A stretch of DNA of 16,547 nucleotides from an uncultured Clostridia bacterium (GCA_934183045.1 CAKPRW010000026.1:1-16547), one strand, 5' to 3'; counted from the first letter of the stretch, positions 7,502 to 14,392 are shown. Notes: generated by a model not told the origin, from the letters alone. Numbers and translations are program-made.

Positions 7502-7735
7502 TTACCCATCTATTAATACATGAATCTGATCTCCGTCCTCTAAATAAGATAGAATTTTCTCAATATCTATATCAGCACTATACCAATTTAATACTCTTAT
7601 AGCATCTAATTCATTTTTATCATCACTTATCTCAAACCTCTTTTTAAAATTAGCTATTACCAATTTAGCTACATTTACAAATTTTTCATTATTTTTTCCT
7701 GTGTATTCTAAATTCCATGTTCCAGCCCAACTCAT
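7502..7735 (-). CDS. Short hypothetical protein, upstream part of the split gene
   Basis: These 77 codons start at an ATG with GGAGA well placed upstream and end at the TAA that interrupts the larger frame. The product begins MSWAGTWNLEYTG and ends SYLEDGDQIHVLIDG, predicted as mixed alpha/beta with no signal peptide. Taken alone it could be a small independent protein, but the sequence after the stop in the same frame (THPIREIIS) reads as a natural continuation. It is therefore best seen as the N-terminal domain of the 879-codon gene. No function is recognised. Confidence 0.55.
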   Translation of the reverse strand: MSWAGTWNLEYTGKNNEKFVNVAKLVIANFKKRFEISDDKNELDAIRVLNWYSADIDIEKILSYLEDGDQIHVLIDG

Positions 7736-7796
7736 TATAATTCTCCTTCGTTTACAAGTATATAATTATTACTTTTATACTTATTATCTTATGTAA

Positions 7797-7825
7797 CTTA
7801 TATCACACTGTTTTGTTTTTTACAA
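7797..7825 (-). promoter_or_regulatory. Promoter of the large unknown cassette
   Basis: On the minus strand TTGTAA (7825-7820) and TATAAG (7802-7797) are 17 bases apart, and TGTGA just before the -10 box gives an extended -10 (TGN). The predicted leader is about 55 nt. It is the only good promoter upstream of the split gene and the 129-residue gene. Confidence 0.6.
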
Positions 7826-7837
7826 CAAATATAATAT

Positions 7838-7851
7838 CAAAACTAGTTTTG
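7838..7851. promoter_or_regulatory. 14-bp perfect palindrome, possible operator
   Basis: CAAAACTAGTTTTG is a perfect palindrome centred about 22 bases upstream of the -35 box of the unknown cassette; after one mismatch on each side three more positions match. Position and symmetry suggest a dimeric regulator site, but no regulator gene is adjacent and A/T-rich palindromes arise by chance. Confidence 0.35.
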
Positions 7852-7935
7852 TTATAAAAATTTAATATTTTTGTAATATTTTTTCCGCAAAATTATTAGC
7901 ATTGATTTTACTATTAAGTTGGATAAAACAACTTA

Positions 7936-7982
7936 TTAAAAAGATATAAGAGCAAGTAAATACTTTTTCTTATATCTTTTTT
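7936..7982. terminator. Long hairpin, probably a two-way terminator
   Basis: Perfect 14-bp arms, AAAAAGATATAAGA (7938-7951) and TCTTATATCTTTTT (7968-7981), with an inner AGTA/TACT stem, form one of the strongest hairpins in the window; the plus strand ends in a T run. No gene on either strand ends next to it: the tRNA operon has its own terminator further up and the next gene starts at 7735. It may be a backup terminator for the tRNA transcript. The 7736-8054 stretch otherwise holds only the promoter, the palindrome and a small hairpin at 8021-8041. Confidence 0.5.
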
Positions 7983-8054
7983 AATTTAATTTTTGATATA
8001 ACAAAATAAAAACATTATTATACTTGTACTTTGGACAAGTAAGCCTATTGGGGG

Positions 8055-8090
8055 CAAAAATATAAGACCTTCAATCTCTTGAAAGTCTTA
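8055..8090 (-). terminator. Terminator of the tRNA operon
   Basis: A 12-bp stem with one mismatch (8063-8074 against 8079-8090, loop TCTC) is followed on the minus strand by TATATTTTTG. It begins 8 bases after the 3' end of tRNA-Gln. A second 7-bp hairpin (8021-8041, also followed by a T-rich stretch) may act as a backup. Confidence 0.7.
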
Positions 8091-8097
8091 ATATTAT

Positions 8098-8172
8098 TGG
8101 CTGGGCTGGTGGGATTCGAACACACGCATGCCAGAGTCAAAGTCTGGTGCCTTACCGCTTGGCTACAGCCCA
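8098..8172 (-). tRNA. tRNA-Gln (anticodon TTG)
   Basis: The minus strand folds into a full cloverleaf. A 7-bp acceptor stem (TGGGCTG with CAGCCCA) is perfect, the anticodon arm has stem CCAGA/TCTGG around loop CTTTGAC, giving anticodon TTG, and the T loop carries TTCGAAT. The CCA end is encoded. It lies 31 bases after tRNA-His in the same transcript. Confidence 0.95.
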
Positions 8173-8203
8173 ATATAATTGTGTTTTTATATAGTAATTT
8201 AAA

Positions 8204-8281
8204 TGGGGTGGAAGATGGGACTCGAACCCACGATCTCCAGTGCCACAAACTGGCGCGTTAACCAGCTACGCCACATCCACC
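8204..8281 (-). tRNA. tRNA-His (anticodon GTG)
   Basis: The cloverleaf has anticodon stem CCAGT/ACTGG around loop TTGTGGC, giving anticodon GTG, and T loop TTCGAGT. The extra G(-1) needed by histidyl-tRNA synthetase is encoded at 8281 and faces C73; the CCA end is encoded. One oddity is a T-T mismatch at acceptor position 6-67; the other six pairs are intact. It is the first gene after the promoter at 8316-8345. Confidence 0.95.
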
Positions 8282-8285
8282 GTAT

Positions 8286-8314
8286 TTAAATGTGTATGTT
8301 TCAAACACATTTAA
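8286..8314 (-). repeat. Inverted repeat around the tRNA transcription start
   Basis: TTAAATGTGT (8286-8295) and ACACATTTAA (8305-8314) are perfect 10-bp inverted arms with a 9-base loop. They cover the expected transcription start and the short leader before tRNA-His. It may be a leader hairpin or an operator; nothing else supports either. Confidence 0.5.
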
Positions 8315-8315
8315 T

Positions 8316-8345
8316 ATTATACCTAATTTCCACCCTATTTGTCAA
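8316..8345 (-). promoter_or_regulatory. Strong promoter of the tRNA-His/tRNA-Gln operon
   Basis: On the minus strand TTGACA (8345-8340) and TATAAT (8321-8316) are both perfect, with an 18-base spacer. Transcription would start near 8309, about 28 bases before tRNA-His. A perfect consensus is typical of stable RNA operons. Confidence 0.85.
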
Positions 8346-8363
8346 CTGTTTTTTTATATTTTT

Positions 8364-9155
8364 TTATTGATTTGTTAAAGCACTTGGATCTATTCCATAT
8401 TGTTTATACATCCATGTTGTGTAATCAAATGGTGTCAAGGTTTCTGGCAATCCATAATCTACTCCAAATGTTTCCACTTTTAAAGATGTAATTTTTGGAG
8501 GATTTACAGGAGTACTAACTTCTGAATTTTCACTTTCTGTACTAGTATCTGAAGCTTTTACTTCTGTTTGTTCTATGTTATGAACTATATCCATTCCCTC
8601 TGTTACTTTACCAAAAGAAGTATAATTTCCGTTTAAAGAAGAATTAGCCTTTGTTACAATAAAGAATTGTGAACTTCCTGAATTGTATGATTCTTCTGTT
8701 AATGATGATGAATATGATGTATAATCATTTCTTGCCATTCCTAGAACACCTTCATCAAATTTCAATGTGTTATTAACTCCATTAGAAACAAATTCTCCTT
8801 TTATAGAATAATCTGTATCTTCTCCACCATCTTTTAAATCTGATAATGATGCTGAACCTTGTCCTGTTCCTTTTTTATCTCCACCTTGTATCATAAAATC
8901 TTTTACTATTCTGTGGAATGTTAATCCATCATAAAATCCACGATTTGCAAGTGTAACAAAATTTGCAACTGTTTGTGGAGCTAATTCTGGATATAACTCA
9001 AATTTTATCGTTCCAAAATTTTCAACTTCCATCGTTGCTATTGGATTTTTAACTTCCATTGTTGCTCTTTTATAAAATCCATATCCAACTCCTGCTATTA
9101 ATACTATTACCAAAATTAAGGCAATTATCCAAATAATATTTTTTACTTTTTTCAT
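8364..9155 (-). CDS. Membrane-anchored cyclophilin-type peptidyl-prolyl isomerase
   Basis: The 263-residue enzyme would catalyse cis-trans isomerisation of proline bonds in exported proteins on the outer face of the membrane. An N-terminal anchor (about 7-28, no lipobox Cys) precedes a cyclophilin domain (about 38-220). Family blocks visible are FHRIVKDFMIQGGD (80-93, with the catalytic Arg82 and the Phe/Met/Gln that contact substrate), GMARN (139-143), SSQFFIV (161-167) and FGKV (181-184). The position of the usual Trp/His pair near LDGKH is altered to LNGNY, common in bacterial members. A Ser/Thr/Glu linker and a 40-residue C-terminal tail follow. The gene lies 17 bases after disA and has no clear promoter or terminator of its own. 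Confidence 0.9.
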   Translation of the reverse strand: MKKVKNIIWIIALILVIVLIAGVGYGFYKRATMEVKNPIATMEVENFGTIKFELYPELAPQTVANFVTLANRGFYDGLTFHRIVKDFMIQGGDKKGTGQGSASLSDLKDGGEDTDYSIKGEFVSNGVNNTLKFDEGVLGMARNDYTSYSSSLTEESYNSGSSQFFIVTKANSSLNGNYTSFGKVTEGMDIVHNIEQTEVKASDTSTESENSEVSTPVNPPKITSLKVETFGVDYGLPETLTPFDYTTWMYKQYGIDPSALTNQ

Positions 9156-9172
9156 CTTCTGCTTTCCTTTCT

Positions 9173-10252
9173 TTAAATTAAATTATCAAATATAAATTGT
9201 TCTTGCATTCTTTTTAGAGATTGTTTTATTGTTCTCGCTCTTACTTCTCCTATTCCGTCTACTTCGTCTAAATCCTCTATATCTGCTGCTAATATATGTT
9301 GGAATGATTTGAAAGAATCTACTAAATTTTCTACTATATTTGATGGCATCCTTGGTATTTTACTCAATATTCTATATCCTTTAGTATACACTGCAATTTC
9401 ATCATAATTTTCAAAATTTTCATATCCTAATATTTTTGCTATTACAGTTTCTTTTAATAAATCTTCATAATTAAGATTTTCTAAACTTTGCAATACCTTC
9501 TCTGGTGTTCTTCTTTTTCTACCAGCTACTATATAATCTTTTACTATAAGCATTTCTTCTCGCTCTAGTCCACCAATTAATTCTTCTAATTGCATTTTTA
9601 CTAATCTTCCATCATTACCTAGTTCATATATCTGCCTTTGAATTTCTTCTACAATTCTCATTACCATTTCAGCCCTTTGAATTGCTACTATAACATTTTG
9701 TAATGTTACTATGTCATTAAATTCATATTCATTTAAAACATTAAGTTTATTATCAAATACTTTTTTATATTTTTCTAATGTTTGAATAGCTTGATTTGCT
9801 TTGTTTAATACAACATCTGCATCTTCTAATATGTATCTATCATTTCCTTTAAATACTGTTATTATGCTTCTTCTTTGTGAAATACTAATTACTAATTCAC
9901 CAGTTTGTTTAGCTGTTCTTTCAGCAGTTCTATGTCTTGTCCCTGTTTCTAGTGTACTAATATCATGTGATGGTATTAATTGCGCATTTGCATATAAAAT
10001 TTTCTTCAAATCACCACTAAGTACAATTGCTCCATCCATTTTTGCTAATTCATATAATTTAGATGATGTGTATTCTTCATTTATTGTAAATCCACCATCT
10101 ACTACTTGTTTTAATACATCATTATTATCTGTTATTAATAATAAAGCTCCTGTCCTAGCTCTTAGAATATTTTCAAGTCCATCACGTATTGGTGTTCCTG
10201 GTGCAATTAATTTTAAGATTTCAGTAATGTTGTCTTCTTTCCCTTTTCTCAA
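9173..10252 (-). CDS. disA: DNA integrity scanning protein DisA, diadenylate cyclase
   Basis: DisA makes the second messenger cyclic di-AMP from two ATP and slows synthesis when it meets branched DNA, so it links DNA damage to signalling. The 359-residue product has the N-terminal DAC domain with the catalytic DGA (73-75) and RHR (106-108, within GTRHRTAER), a central helical spine (about 150-285), and a C-terminal helix-hairpin-helix DNA-binding region (about 325-350, DEVDGIGEVRARTIKQSL). Length and motifs are standard for the family. The start codon is TTG, with GGGAG 8 bases upstream. It follows radA by 70 bases, a conserved pairing in Firmicutes. Confidence 0.96.
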   Translation of the reverse strand: MRKGKEDNITEILKLIAPGTPIRDGLENILRARTGALLLITDNNDVLKQVVDGGFTINEEYTSSKLYELAKMDGAIVLSGDLKKILYANAQLIPSHDISTLETGTRHRTAERTAKQTGELVISISQRRSIITVFKGNDRYILEDADVVLNKANQAIQTLEKYKKVFDNKLNVLNEYEFNDIVTLQNVIVAIQRAEMVMRIVEEIQRQIYELGNDGRLVKMQLEELIGGLEREEMLIVKDYIVAGRKRRTPEKVLQSLENLNYEDLLKETVIAKILGYENFENYDEIAVYTKGYRILSKIPRMPSNIVENLVDSFKSFQHILAADIEDLDEVDGIGEVRARTIKQSLKRMQEQFIFDNLI

Positions 10253-10322
10253 CTTTTAGACTCCCTTCATTAGGCTTTACCTAGAATTATATTATCTCAT
10301 ATTTTACATGGTATTTCTTTTT

Positions 10323-11687
10323 TTACTTCAATCCCACTTTTTTTATTGCTTCATTCACATTTCTAACGCCTATTATATCTAATTTATAATTATCTTTCAA
10401 GTCTTTTTTGTTACTTTCTGGAATTATACAACTTTTAAATCCTAATTTTTCCGCTTCTTTCAATCTTTTTTCTATATAGTTAATTCTTCTAACTTCACCT
10501 GTTAAACCAACTTCTCCCATTATTACCATATTAGTTGGAATTGATATATTTTTAAAACTTGATATTGTTACCATACATATACCCAAATCAATCGATGGTT
10601 CATTTATTTTAAGTCCCCCTACAACATTTAAATACACATCTTGTGATCCAAGCATAAGACCAGCTTTCTTTTCAAGTACAGCAATTAATAATGATAATCT
10701 GTTATAATCAATTCCATTTGCAGCTCTTTTAGGATATCCAAATACAGTTTGTGATGTTAGTGCTTGAAGTTCCACTAAAATAGGTCTTGTACCTTCCATA
10801 CTTGATACAATACATGATCCTGCTGGATTATCATCCCTTTCTGATATTAATATATCTGAAGGATTTAGTATCTCACACATCCCTTCTTCTCTCATTTCAA
10901 ACATACCTATTTCATTTGTAGAACCAAATCTATTTTTTACACCTCTTAAAATTCTATATGAAAAATATCTTTCTCCTTCTAAATACAATACAGTATCTAC
11001 CATATGTTCTAAGACTCTTGGACCTGCTATGTTTCCTTCTTTTGTTACATGACCTATAATTATTGTTGTAATTCCTCTTGATTTACACACTCTCATAACC
11101 TGTGAGGTTATCTCTCTTACTTGGCTCACACTTCCTGCCGCTGCTGTTATTTCATCTGAATACATAGTTTGTATAGAATCTATAATAACTAATTTGGGAT
11201 TCGTTTCAATTATTGATTGATTTACAATATCTATATCAGTTTCACCTAAAAATAATATATCTTCATTATTAATTCCTAATCTATCAGCTCTCAATTTTAT
11301 TTGTTCAGCAGACTCTTCTCCTGAAACATACAAAACTTTTCCTTCACCTTGAACCTTATCACAAATTTGCAAAATAAGTGTTGATTTACCAATTCCAGGT
11401 TCTCCTCCTAATAAAATTAAAGAACCTTTTACCAAACCTCCACCTAAAACTCTATCCAACTCTAAAAAACCAGTAGAAGTCTTCAAAGTTTCCTTTGCTT
11501 CATACGAATTCAACTTATGAGGAACATTACTCTTTACATCATTTGCCTTCAACGAACCACTCTTACTCTCAACAACCTTTTGCTCATAAAAAGTATTCCA
11601 ACTATTACAAGCAGGGCACTTTCCAAGCCACTTCGTCGACTCATTTCCGCACTCACTGCAAACAAACACAGTCTTACTTTTAGCCAT
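10323..11687 (-). CDS. radA: DNA repair protein RadA
   Basis: RadA is a RecA-like ATPase that helps process recombination intermediates, driving branch migration. The 454-residue protein shows an N-terminal zinc finger (Cys10, Cys13, Cys24, Cys27), Walker A GEPGIGKST (95-103), Walker B around LVIIDSIQT (166-174), the RadA-specific KNRFG motif (251-255) and a C-terminal Lon-like domain (about 285-454) without a protease role. All expected features are present and length is normal. The ATG has AGGAGG close upstream. Directly before it, at 11702-11756, lies one copy of a structured repeat, and no clear promoter is seen there, so readthrough from tktC is likely. Confidence 0.97.
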   Translation of the reverse strand: MAKSKTVFVCSECGNESTKWLGKCPACNSWNTFYEQKVVESKSGSLKANDVKSNVPHKLNSYEAKETLKTSTGFLELDRVLGGGLVKGSLILLGGEPGIGKSTLILQICDKVQGEGKVLYVSGEESAEQIKLRADRLGINNEDILFLGETDIDIVNQSIIETNPKLVIIDSIQTMYSDEITAAAGSVSQVREITSQVMRVCKSRGITTIIIGHVTKEGNIAGPRVLEHMVDTVLYLEGERYFSYRILRGVKNRFGSTNEIGMFEMREEGMCEILNPSDILISERDDNPAGSCIVSSMEGTRPILVELQALTSQTVFGYPKRAANGIDYNRLSLLIAVLEKKAGLMLGSQDVYLNVVGGLKINEPSIDLGICMVTISSFKNISIPTNMVIMGEVGLTGEVRRINYIEKRLKEAEKLGFKSCIIPESNKKDLKDNYKLDIIGVRNVNEAIKKVGLK

Positions 11688-11701
11688 CTCTCCTCCTCTC
11701 C

Positions 11702-11756
11702 GGGATTAGGGGACGTTCCTTAAAATCCCTATTTCTGGGATTTAGGGACATTCCTT
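11702..11756 (+). repeat. REP-like structured repeat, copy A
   Basis: This 55-base element contains two direct 20-base units (11702-11721 and 11737-11756, 17 of 20 identical, core GGGGACGTTCC) flanking a 7-bp hairpin AAATCCC/GGGATTT. It matches copy B, in opposite orientation, at 47 of 55 positions. One stem pair has changed on both sides (A-T to T-A), so the hairpin is kept. It lies between the tktC stop and the radA start. Confidence 0.8.
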
Positions 11757-11777
11757 TTATCCTATATATTAATTATT

Positions 11778-12707
11778 TTATTTTTGAAGAACTTTTATAA
11801 TATCTTCTGAAGTAATTTCAAAATATTTCATTAGTTCTTCTGCTTTTCCAGATTTGCCAAAAGTATCTTTAATTCCTAATCTAATTAATTTTGCGGGATA
11901 ATTTTCCGTTAATACTTCTGAAATTGCAGATCCTAATCCACCTATTATATTATGGTCTTCTATTGAAATTAATGTTTTAGTTTCTTTTGCACATTTTATA
12001 ATCATTTCTTTATCAATTGGTTTTATCGTGTGTACATCAACAACACGAATGTTTATCCCTTGATTTTTTAACATATCTTGTGCTTTCAAAGCCTCACAAA
12101 CAGTTACTCCTGTTGCAAACACTGTCGCATCAGTTCCATCTCCAATTTGAACAGCTTTTCCTATTTCAAATTCATCAACATTATCATATATAACAGGTGT
12201 TTTCATTCTTGCTAATCTTAAATAAACTGGACCTTTTATTTTAGAAATTTCTTCGACTGCCCACTTAGCTTGTGTATCATCAGATACAGAAATCACAGTC
12301 ATATTTGGAAGTGTTCTCATTAACGAAATATCTTCTATCATTTGGTGTGTAGCACCATCCTCGCCTACTGTAACGCCACAATGAGTTGCACATATTTTTA
12401 CGTTCAAATTAGGATAACATATACTGTTTCTAATTTGATCATATGCTCTTCCTGCTGCAAATACTGCAAATGTGCTAGCATATGGAATCTTACCACATGT
12501 AGCAAAACCAGCAGCTGTAGACATCATATTAGCTTCTGCAATTCCCATATCAAAAAATCTATCTTTAAATTCTTTTGCAAACATATTTGTTTTTGTTGCA
12601 CCTGCTAAGTCTGCATCTAAAACAACTATGTTTTTATTCTTTTTCCCTAATTCAAGCAATGTCTTTCCATAACTTTCTCTAGTAGCAATTTTGTTATTTA
12701 TATCCAT
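11778..12707 (-). CDS. Transketolase, C-terminal subunit
   Basis: This is the second half of a two-gene transketolase, which moves two-carbon units between sugar phosphates in the non-oxidative pentose phosphate pathway. The 309-residue product holds the pyrimidine-binding domain and C-terminal domain. GIAEANM (55-61) contains the Glu58 that activates the thiamine cofactor, and GEDGATHQMIED (115-126) is the expected active-site loop. The C-terminal third has the usual LISIEDHNIIGGLG block. It would assemble with the N-terminal subunit from 13458-14297. The two genes are normally adjacent, but here rdgB lies between them; tktC starts 16 bases after rdgB. A 1-deoxyxylulose phosphate synthase half is less likely because the partner has transketolase motifs. 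Confidence 0.92.
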   Translation of the reverse strand: MDINNKIATRESYGKTLLELGKKNKNIVVLDADLAGATKTNMFAKEFKDRFFDMGIAEANMMSTAAGFATCGKIPYASTFAVFAAGRAYDQIRNSICYPNLNVKICATHCGVTVGEDGATHQMIEDISLMRTLPNMTVISVSDDTQAKWAVEEISKIKGPVYLRLARMKTPVIYDNVDEFEIGKAVQIGDGTDATVFATGVTVCEALKAQDMLKNQGINIRVVDVHTIKPIDKEMIIKCAKETKTLISIEDHNIIGGLGSAISEVLTENYPAKLIRLGIKDTFGKSGKAEELMKYFEITSEDIIKVLQK

Positions 12708-12723
12708 AAAGTTACCTTCCTTT

Positions 12724-13326
12724 CTATTTCTTCAAATCTTCTAATATTTTTAGAAAAGCTTTTTCTCTATGTGTATGTCCTAATTCCTCATCTTTAAGAT
12801 CATTTAGTACTACTGTATACCCTTTTGGAATAAAAATCGGTCCGAAAGTCAATTTTCCCATTGTTCCTGGTTCAACAGCAATTTTTCCTTCAGTAATTCC
12901 CTTTTCTACTATATATTCACCATTTGGTAATACTGCTGTCAAAACACATTCAAAATGAGCAGTTCTATCCTTTTCTTCTACATCTTTCATTTCATTCAAC
13001 ATTTTGTTAATAGCTACCTCTTGTGGTGCATGATCTCCTGCATATCGTGCAGAATATACTCCAGGTGCCCCATTAAGCGCGTCAACCATAAGCCCAGTAT
13101 CGTCTGTAACTATTATTTCATTTATATTTTTTTGATCACAAAACTGTTTTATAGCTTTTGCTTTTATCATAGAATTTTCTTCTATAGTTTTACCATTTTC
13201 TTCTATTTCCTCATCAAAACCAATATCATTTAATGATATTATTTCTAAATCTACATTTTGCTTCTTAAAAAAATTTTTGATTTGTTCTAACTTGTTTAAA
13301 TTAGATGTTCCATATAATATTTTCAT
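12724..13326 (-). CDS. rdgB: RdgB/HAM1-type non-canonical purine NTP pyrophosphatase
   Basis: The family removes inosine, xanthosine and similar triphosphates from the nucleotide pool, releasing pyrophosphate. The 200-residue product has TSNLNK (7-12), the Glu-Asn pair (50-51), DDTGL (75-79, with the metal-binding Asp) and GVYSARYAG (89-97), all typical. The C-terminal half is unusual: the FGYDPIF motif reads TFGPIFIP (160-167), so the Tyr-Asp is lost, and SHR reads THR (185-187). Length is normal. A divergent but functional member is most likely. It sits between the two transketolase genes, which is not its usual place. Confidence 0.88.
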   Translation of the reverse strand: MKILYGTSNLNKLEQIKNFFKKQNVDLEIISLNDIGFDEEIEENGKTIEENSMIKAKAIKQFCDQKNINEIIVTDDTGLMVDALNGAPGVYSARYAGDHAPQEVAINKMLNEMKDVEEKDRTAHFECVLTAVLPNGEYIVEKGITEGKIAVEPGTMGKLTFGPIFIPKGYTVVLNDLKDEELGHTHREKAFLKILEDLKK

Positions 13327-13433
13327 TTAACTCTTCCTTTCAAAAATCATTTATATAATCTATTTTTTATCTTATTATACTTATTTGGTTATTCTCCTTA
13401 TATCCTATGTGTATTTTTAAATTTCTTTTGATT

Positions 13434-13488
13434 AAGGAGTGTCCCTAATTCCCAAAATCAGGGAATTAAAGGAACGTCCCCAAATCCC
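13434..13488 (-). repeat. REP-like structured repeat, copy B
   Basis: Read on the minus strand this is the same 55-base element as copy A: two direct units (13469-13488 and 13434-13453) flank an 8-bp perfect hairpin, TAATTCCC (13446-13453) and GGGAATTA (13461-13468). It overlaps the 3' end of tktN, whose TGA stop lies in the hairpin loop. The two copies face opposite ways and enclose rdgB and tktC. Confidence 0.8.
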
Positions 13489-14297
13489 TCTTTTATTGCT
13501 TGGTTGTACTGTTCTTCGTTCGGTGCTTTACCATGCCATTCTACTTTGTTTTCCATGAATGAAACACCTTTTCCTTTTATAGTTTTGGCTATTATGCATG
13601 TTGGTTTGTTTTTTATGTTTTTTGCAACTTCAAATGCTTTTAGTATTTCGTCTATGTCATGTCCATCTATATTTATAACTTGAAATCCAAAACTTTTAAA
13701 TTTTTCATCAATTGGATATGAATTCATTACTTCTTCTATTGTACCATCTATTTGCAGATTGTTATTATCTATAATTACACAAAGGTTGTCTAGTTTGTAT
13801 TTGCATGAAGCCATTGCTGCTTCCCATACTTGTCCTTCTTCTATTTCTCCATCACCTAATATACAATATACTCTATAATTTTTATTGTCTAGTTTTGCAT
13901 TGATGGCCATTCCATTTGATATTGATAATCCTTGTCCTAAAGATCCTGATGTCATATCTACTCCTGCGACTTTATTCATATCGGGATGTCCCTGCAATTT
14001 ACTTTCAATTTTTCTAAAAGTCTGTAGTTCTTTTTTGTCAAAATAACCTCTATTAGCTAGACAACTATATAATGCTGGTGAACAATGTCCTTTTGATAAA
14101 ACAAGTCTATCTCTTTCTTCCCAATGAGGATTTTTTTCATCAATATTCATCTCATCAAAATATAAGACTGTTAAAATATCTGCAATTGAAAGTGATCCTC
14201 CTGGATGCCCTGATTGTGCTTTATATACTTGCTCTATTATATCTCTCCTTACTTCTTTTGCCTTATTTTTTAAATAATCTATTTTGTCATTTTCCAT
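13458..14297 (-). CDS. Transketolase, N-terminal subunit, with repeat-encoded tail
   Basis: This half binds the diphosphate of thiamine diphosphate. The 279-residue product shows SGHPGGSLS (29-37), SKGHCSPALY (68-77), and the thiamine motif GDGEIEEGQ (148-156) through NNN (178-180), then WHGKAP near 255, all as expected. The last nine residues, GFGDVPLIP (271-279), and the stop are encoded by repeat copy B rather than by family sequence; the natural end would fall near NEEQYNQAIKE. This tail is unlikely to touch the active site. The ATG has AGGAGG upstream and a promoter at 14364-14392. It pairs with the C-terminal subunit encoded two genes downstream. Confidence 0.93.
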   Translation of the reverse strand: MENDKIDYLKNKAKEVRRDIIEQVYKAQSGHPGGSLSIADILTVLYFDEMNIDEKNPHWEERDRLVLSKGHCSPALYSCLANRGYFDKKELQTFRKIESKLQGHPDMNKVAGVDMTSGSLGQGLSISNGMAINAKLDNKNYRVYCILGDGEIEEGQVWEAAMASCKYKLDNLCVIIDNNNLQIDGTIEEVMNSYPIDEKFKSFGFQVINIDGHDIDEILKAFEVAKNIKNKPTCIIAKTIKGKGVSFMENKVEWHGKAPNEEQYNQAIKEGFGDVPLIP

Positions 14298-14363
14298 TAT
14301 ATTTTCCTCCTTAATAAGATTAATTTATATACATATGGAAGTTTAAAATATTTTTACTTTTTT

Positions 14364-14392
14364 ATTATATATTTCATCTTATATTTTGTCTA
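14364..14392 (-). promoter_or_regulatory. Promoter of the tktN-rdgB-tktC-radA block
   Basis: On the minus strand TAGACA (14392-14387) and TATAAT (14369-14364) are 17 bases apart. The predicted start near 14357 leaves a leader of about 60 nt before the tktN ATG. The stretch between this promoter and the 6S-like RNA (14393-14570) is A/T-rich and I see nothing else in it. Confidence 0.65.

Larger units (their letters stand above)
5096..7735 (-). pseudogene. Large unknown gene interrupted by one in-frame TAA
   Basis: The 77-codon frame (7735-7502) and the 733-codon frame (7297-5096) are in the same reading frame. Between them, after the TAA at 7504-7502, 68 further sense codons run without a stop and encode protein-like sequence (for example THPIREIISEGEYVTREGTP and SEEYIEPEYDYCEWEKQTY). 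Those 68 codons contain no ATG, GTG or TTG. The only good start is the ATG at 7735, with GGAGA 7 nt upstream and a promoter at 7797-7825. The simplest reading is a single 879-codon gene carrying one point change to TAA (one base from AAA, GAA or CAA). Stop readthrough, natural variation in the population, or a sequencing error are alternatives. Confidence 0.7.

Noticed and set aside
8045..8261. Open frames on both strands across the tRNA genes
   Set aside because: They are translations of tRNA-Gln and tRNA-His and their complements, with no ribosome site.
13374..13400. Separate promoter for rdgB (TATAAT at 13374-13379)
   Set aside because: A good -10 box but no acceptable -35 box at 16-18 bases. 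Transcription from the tktN promoter explains expression.
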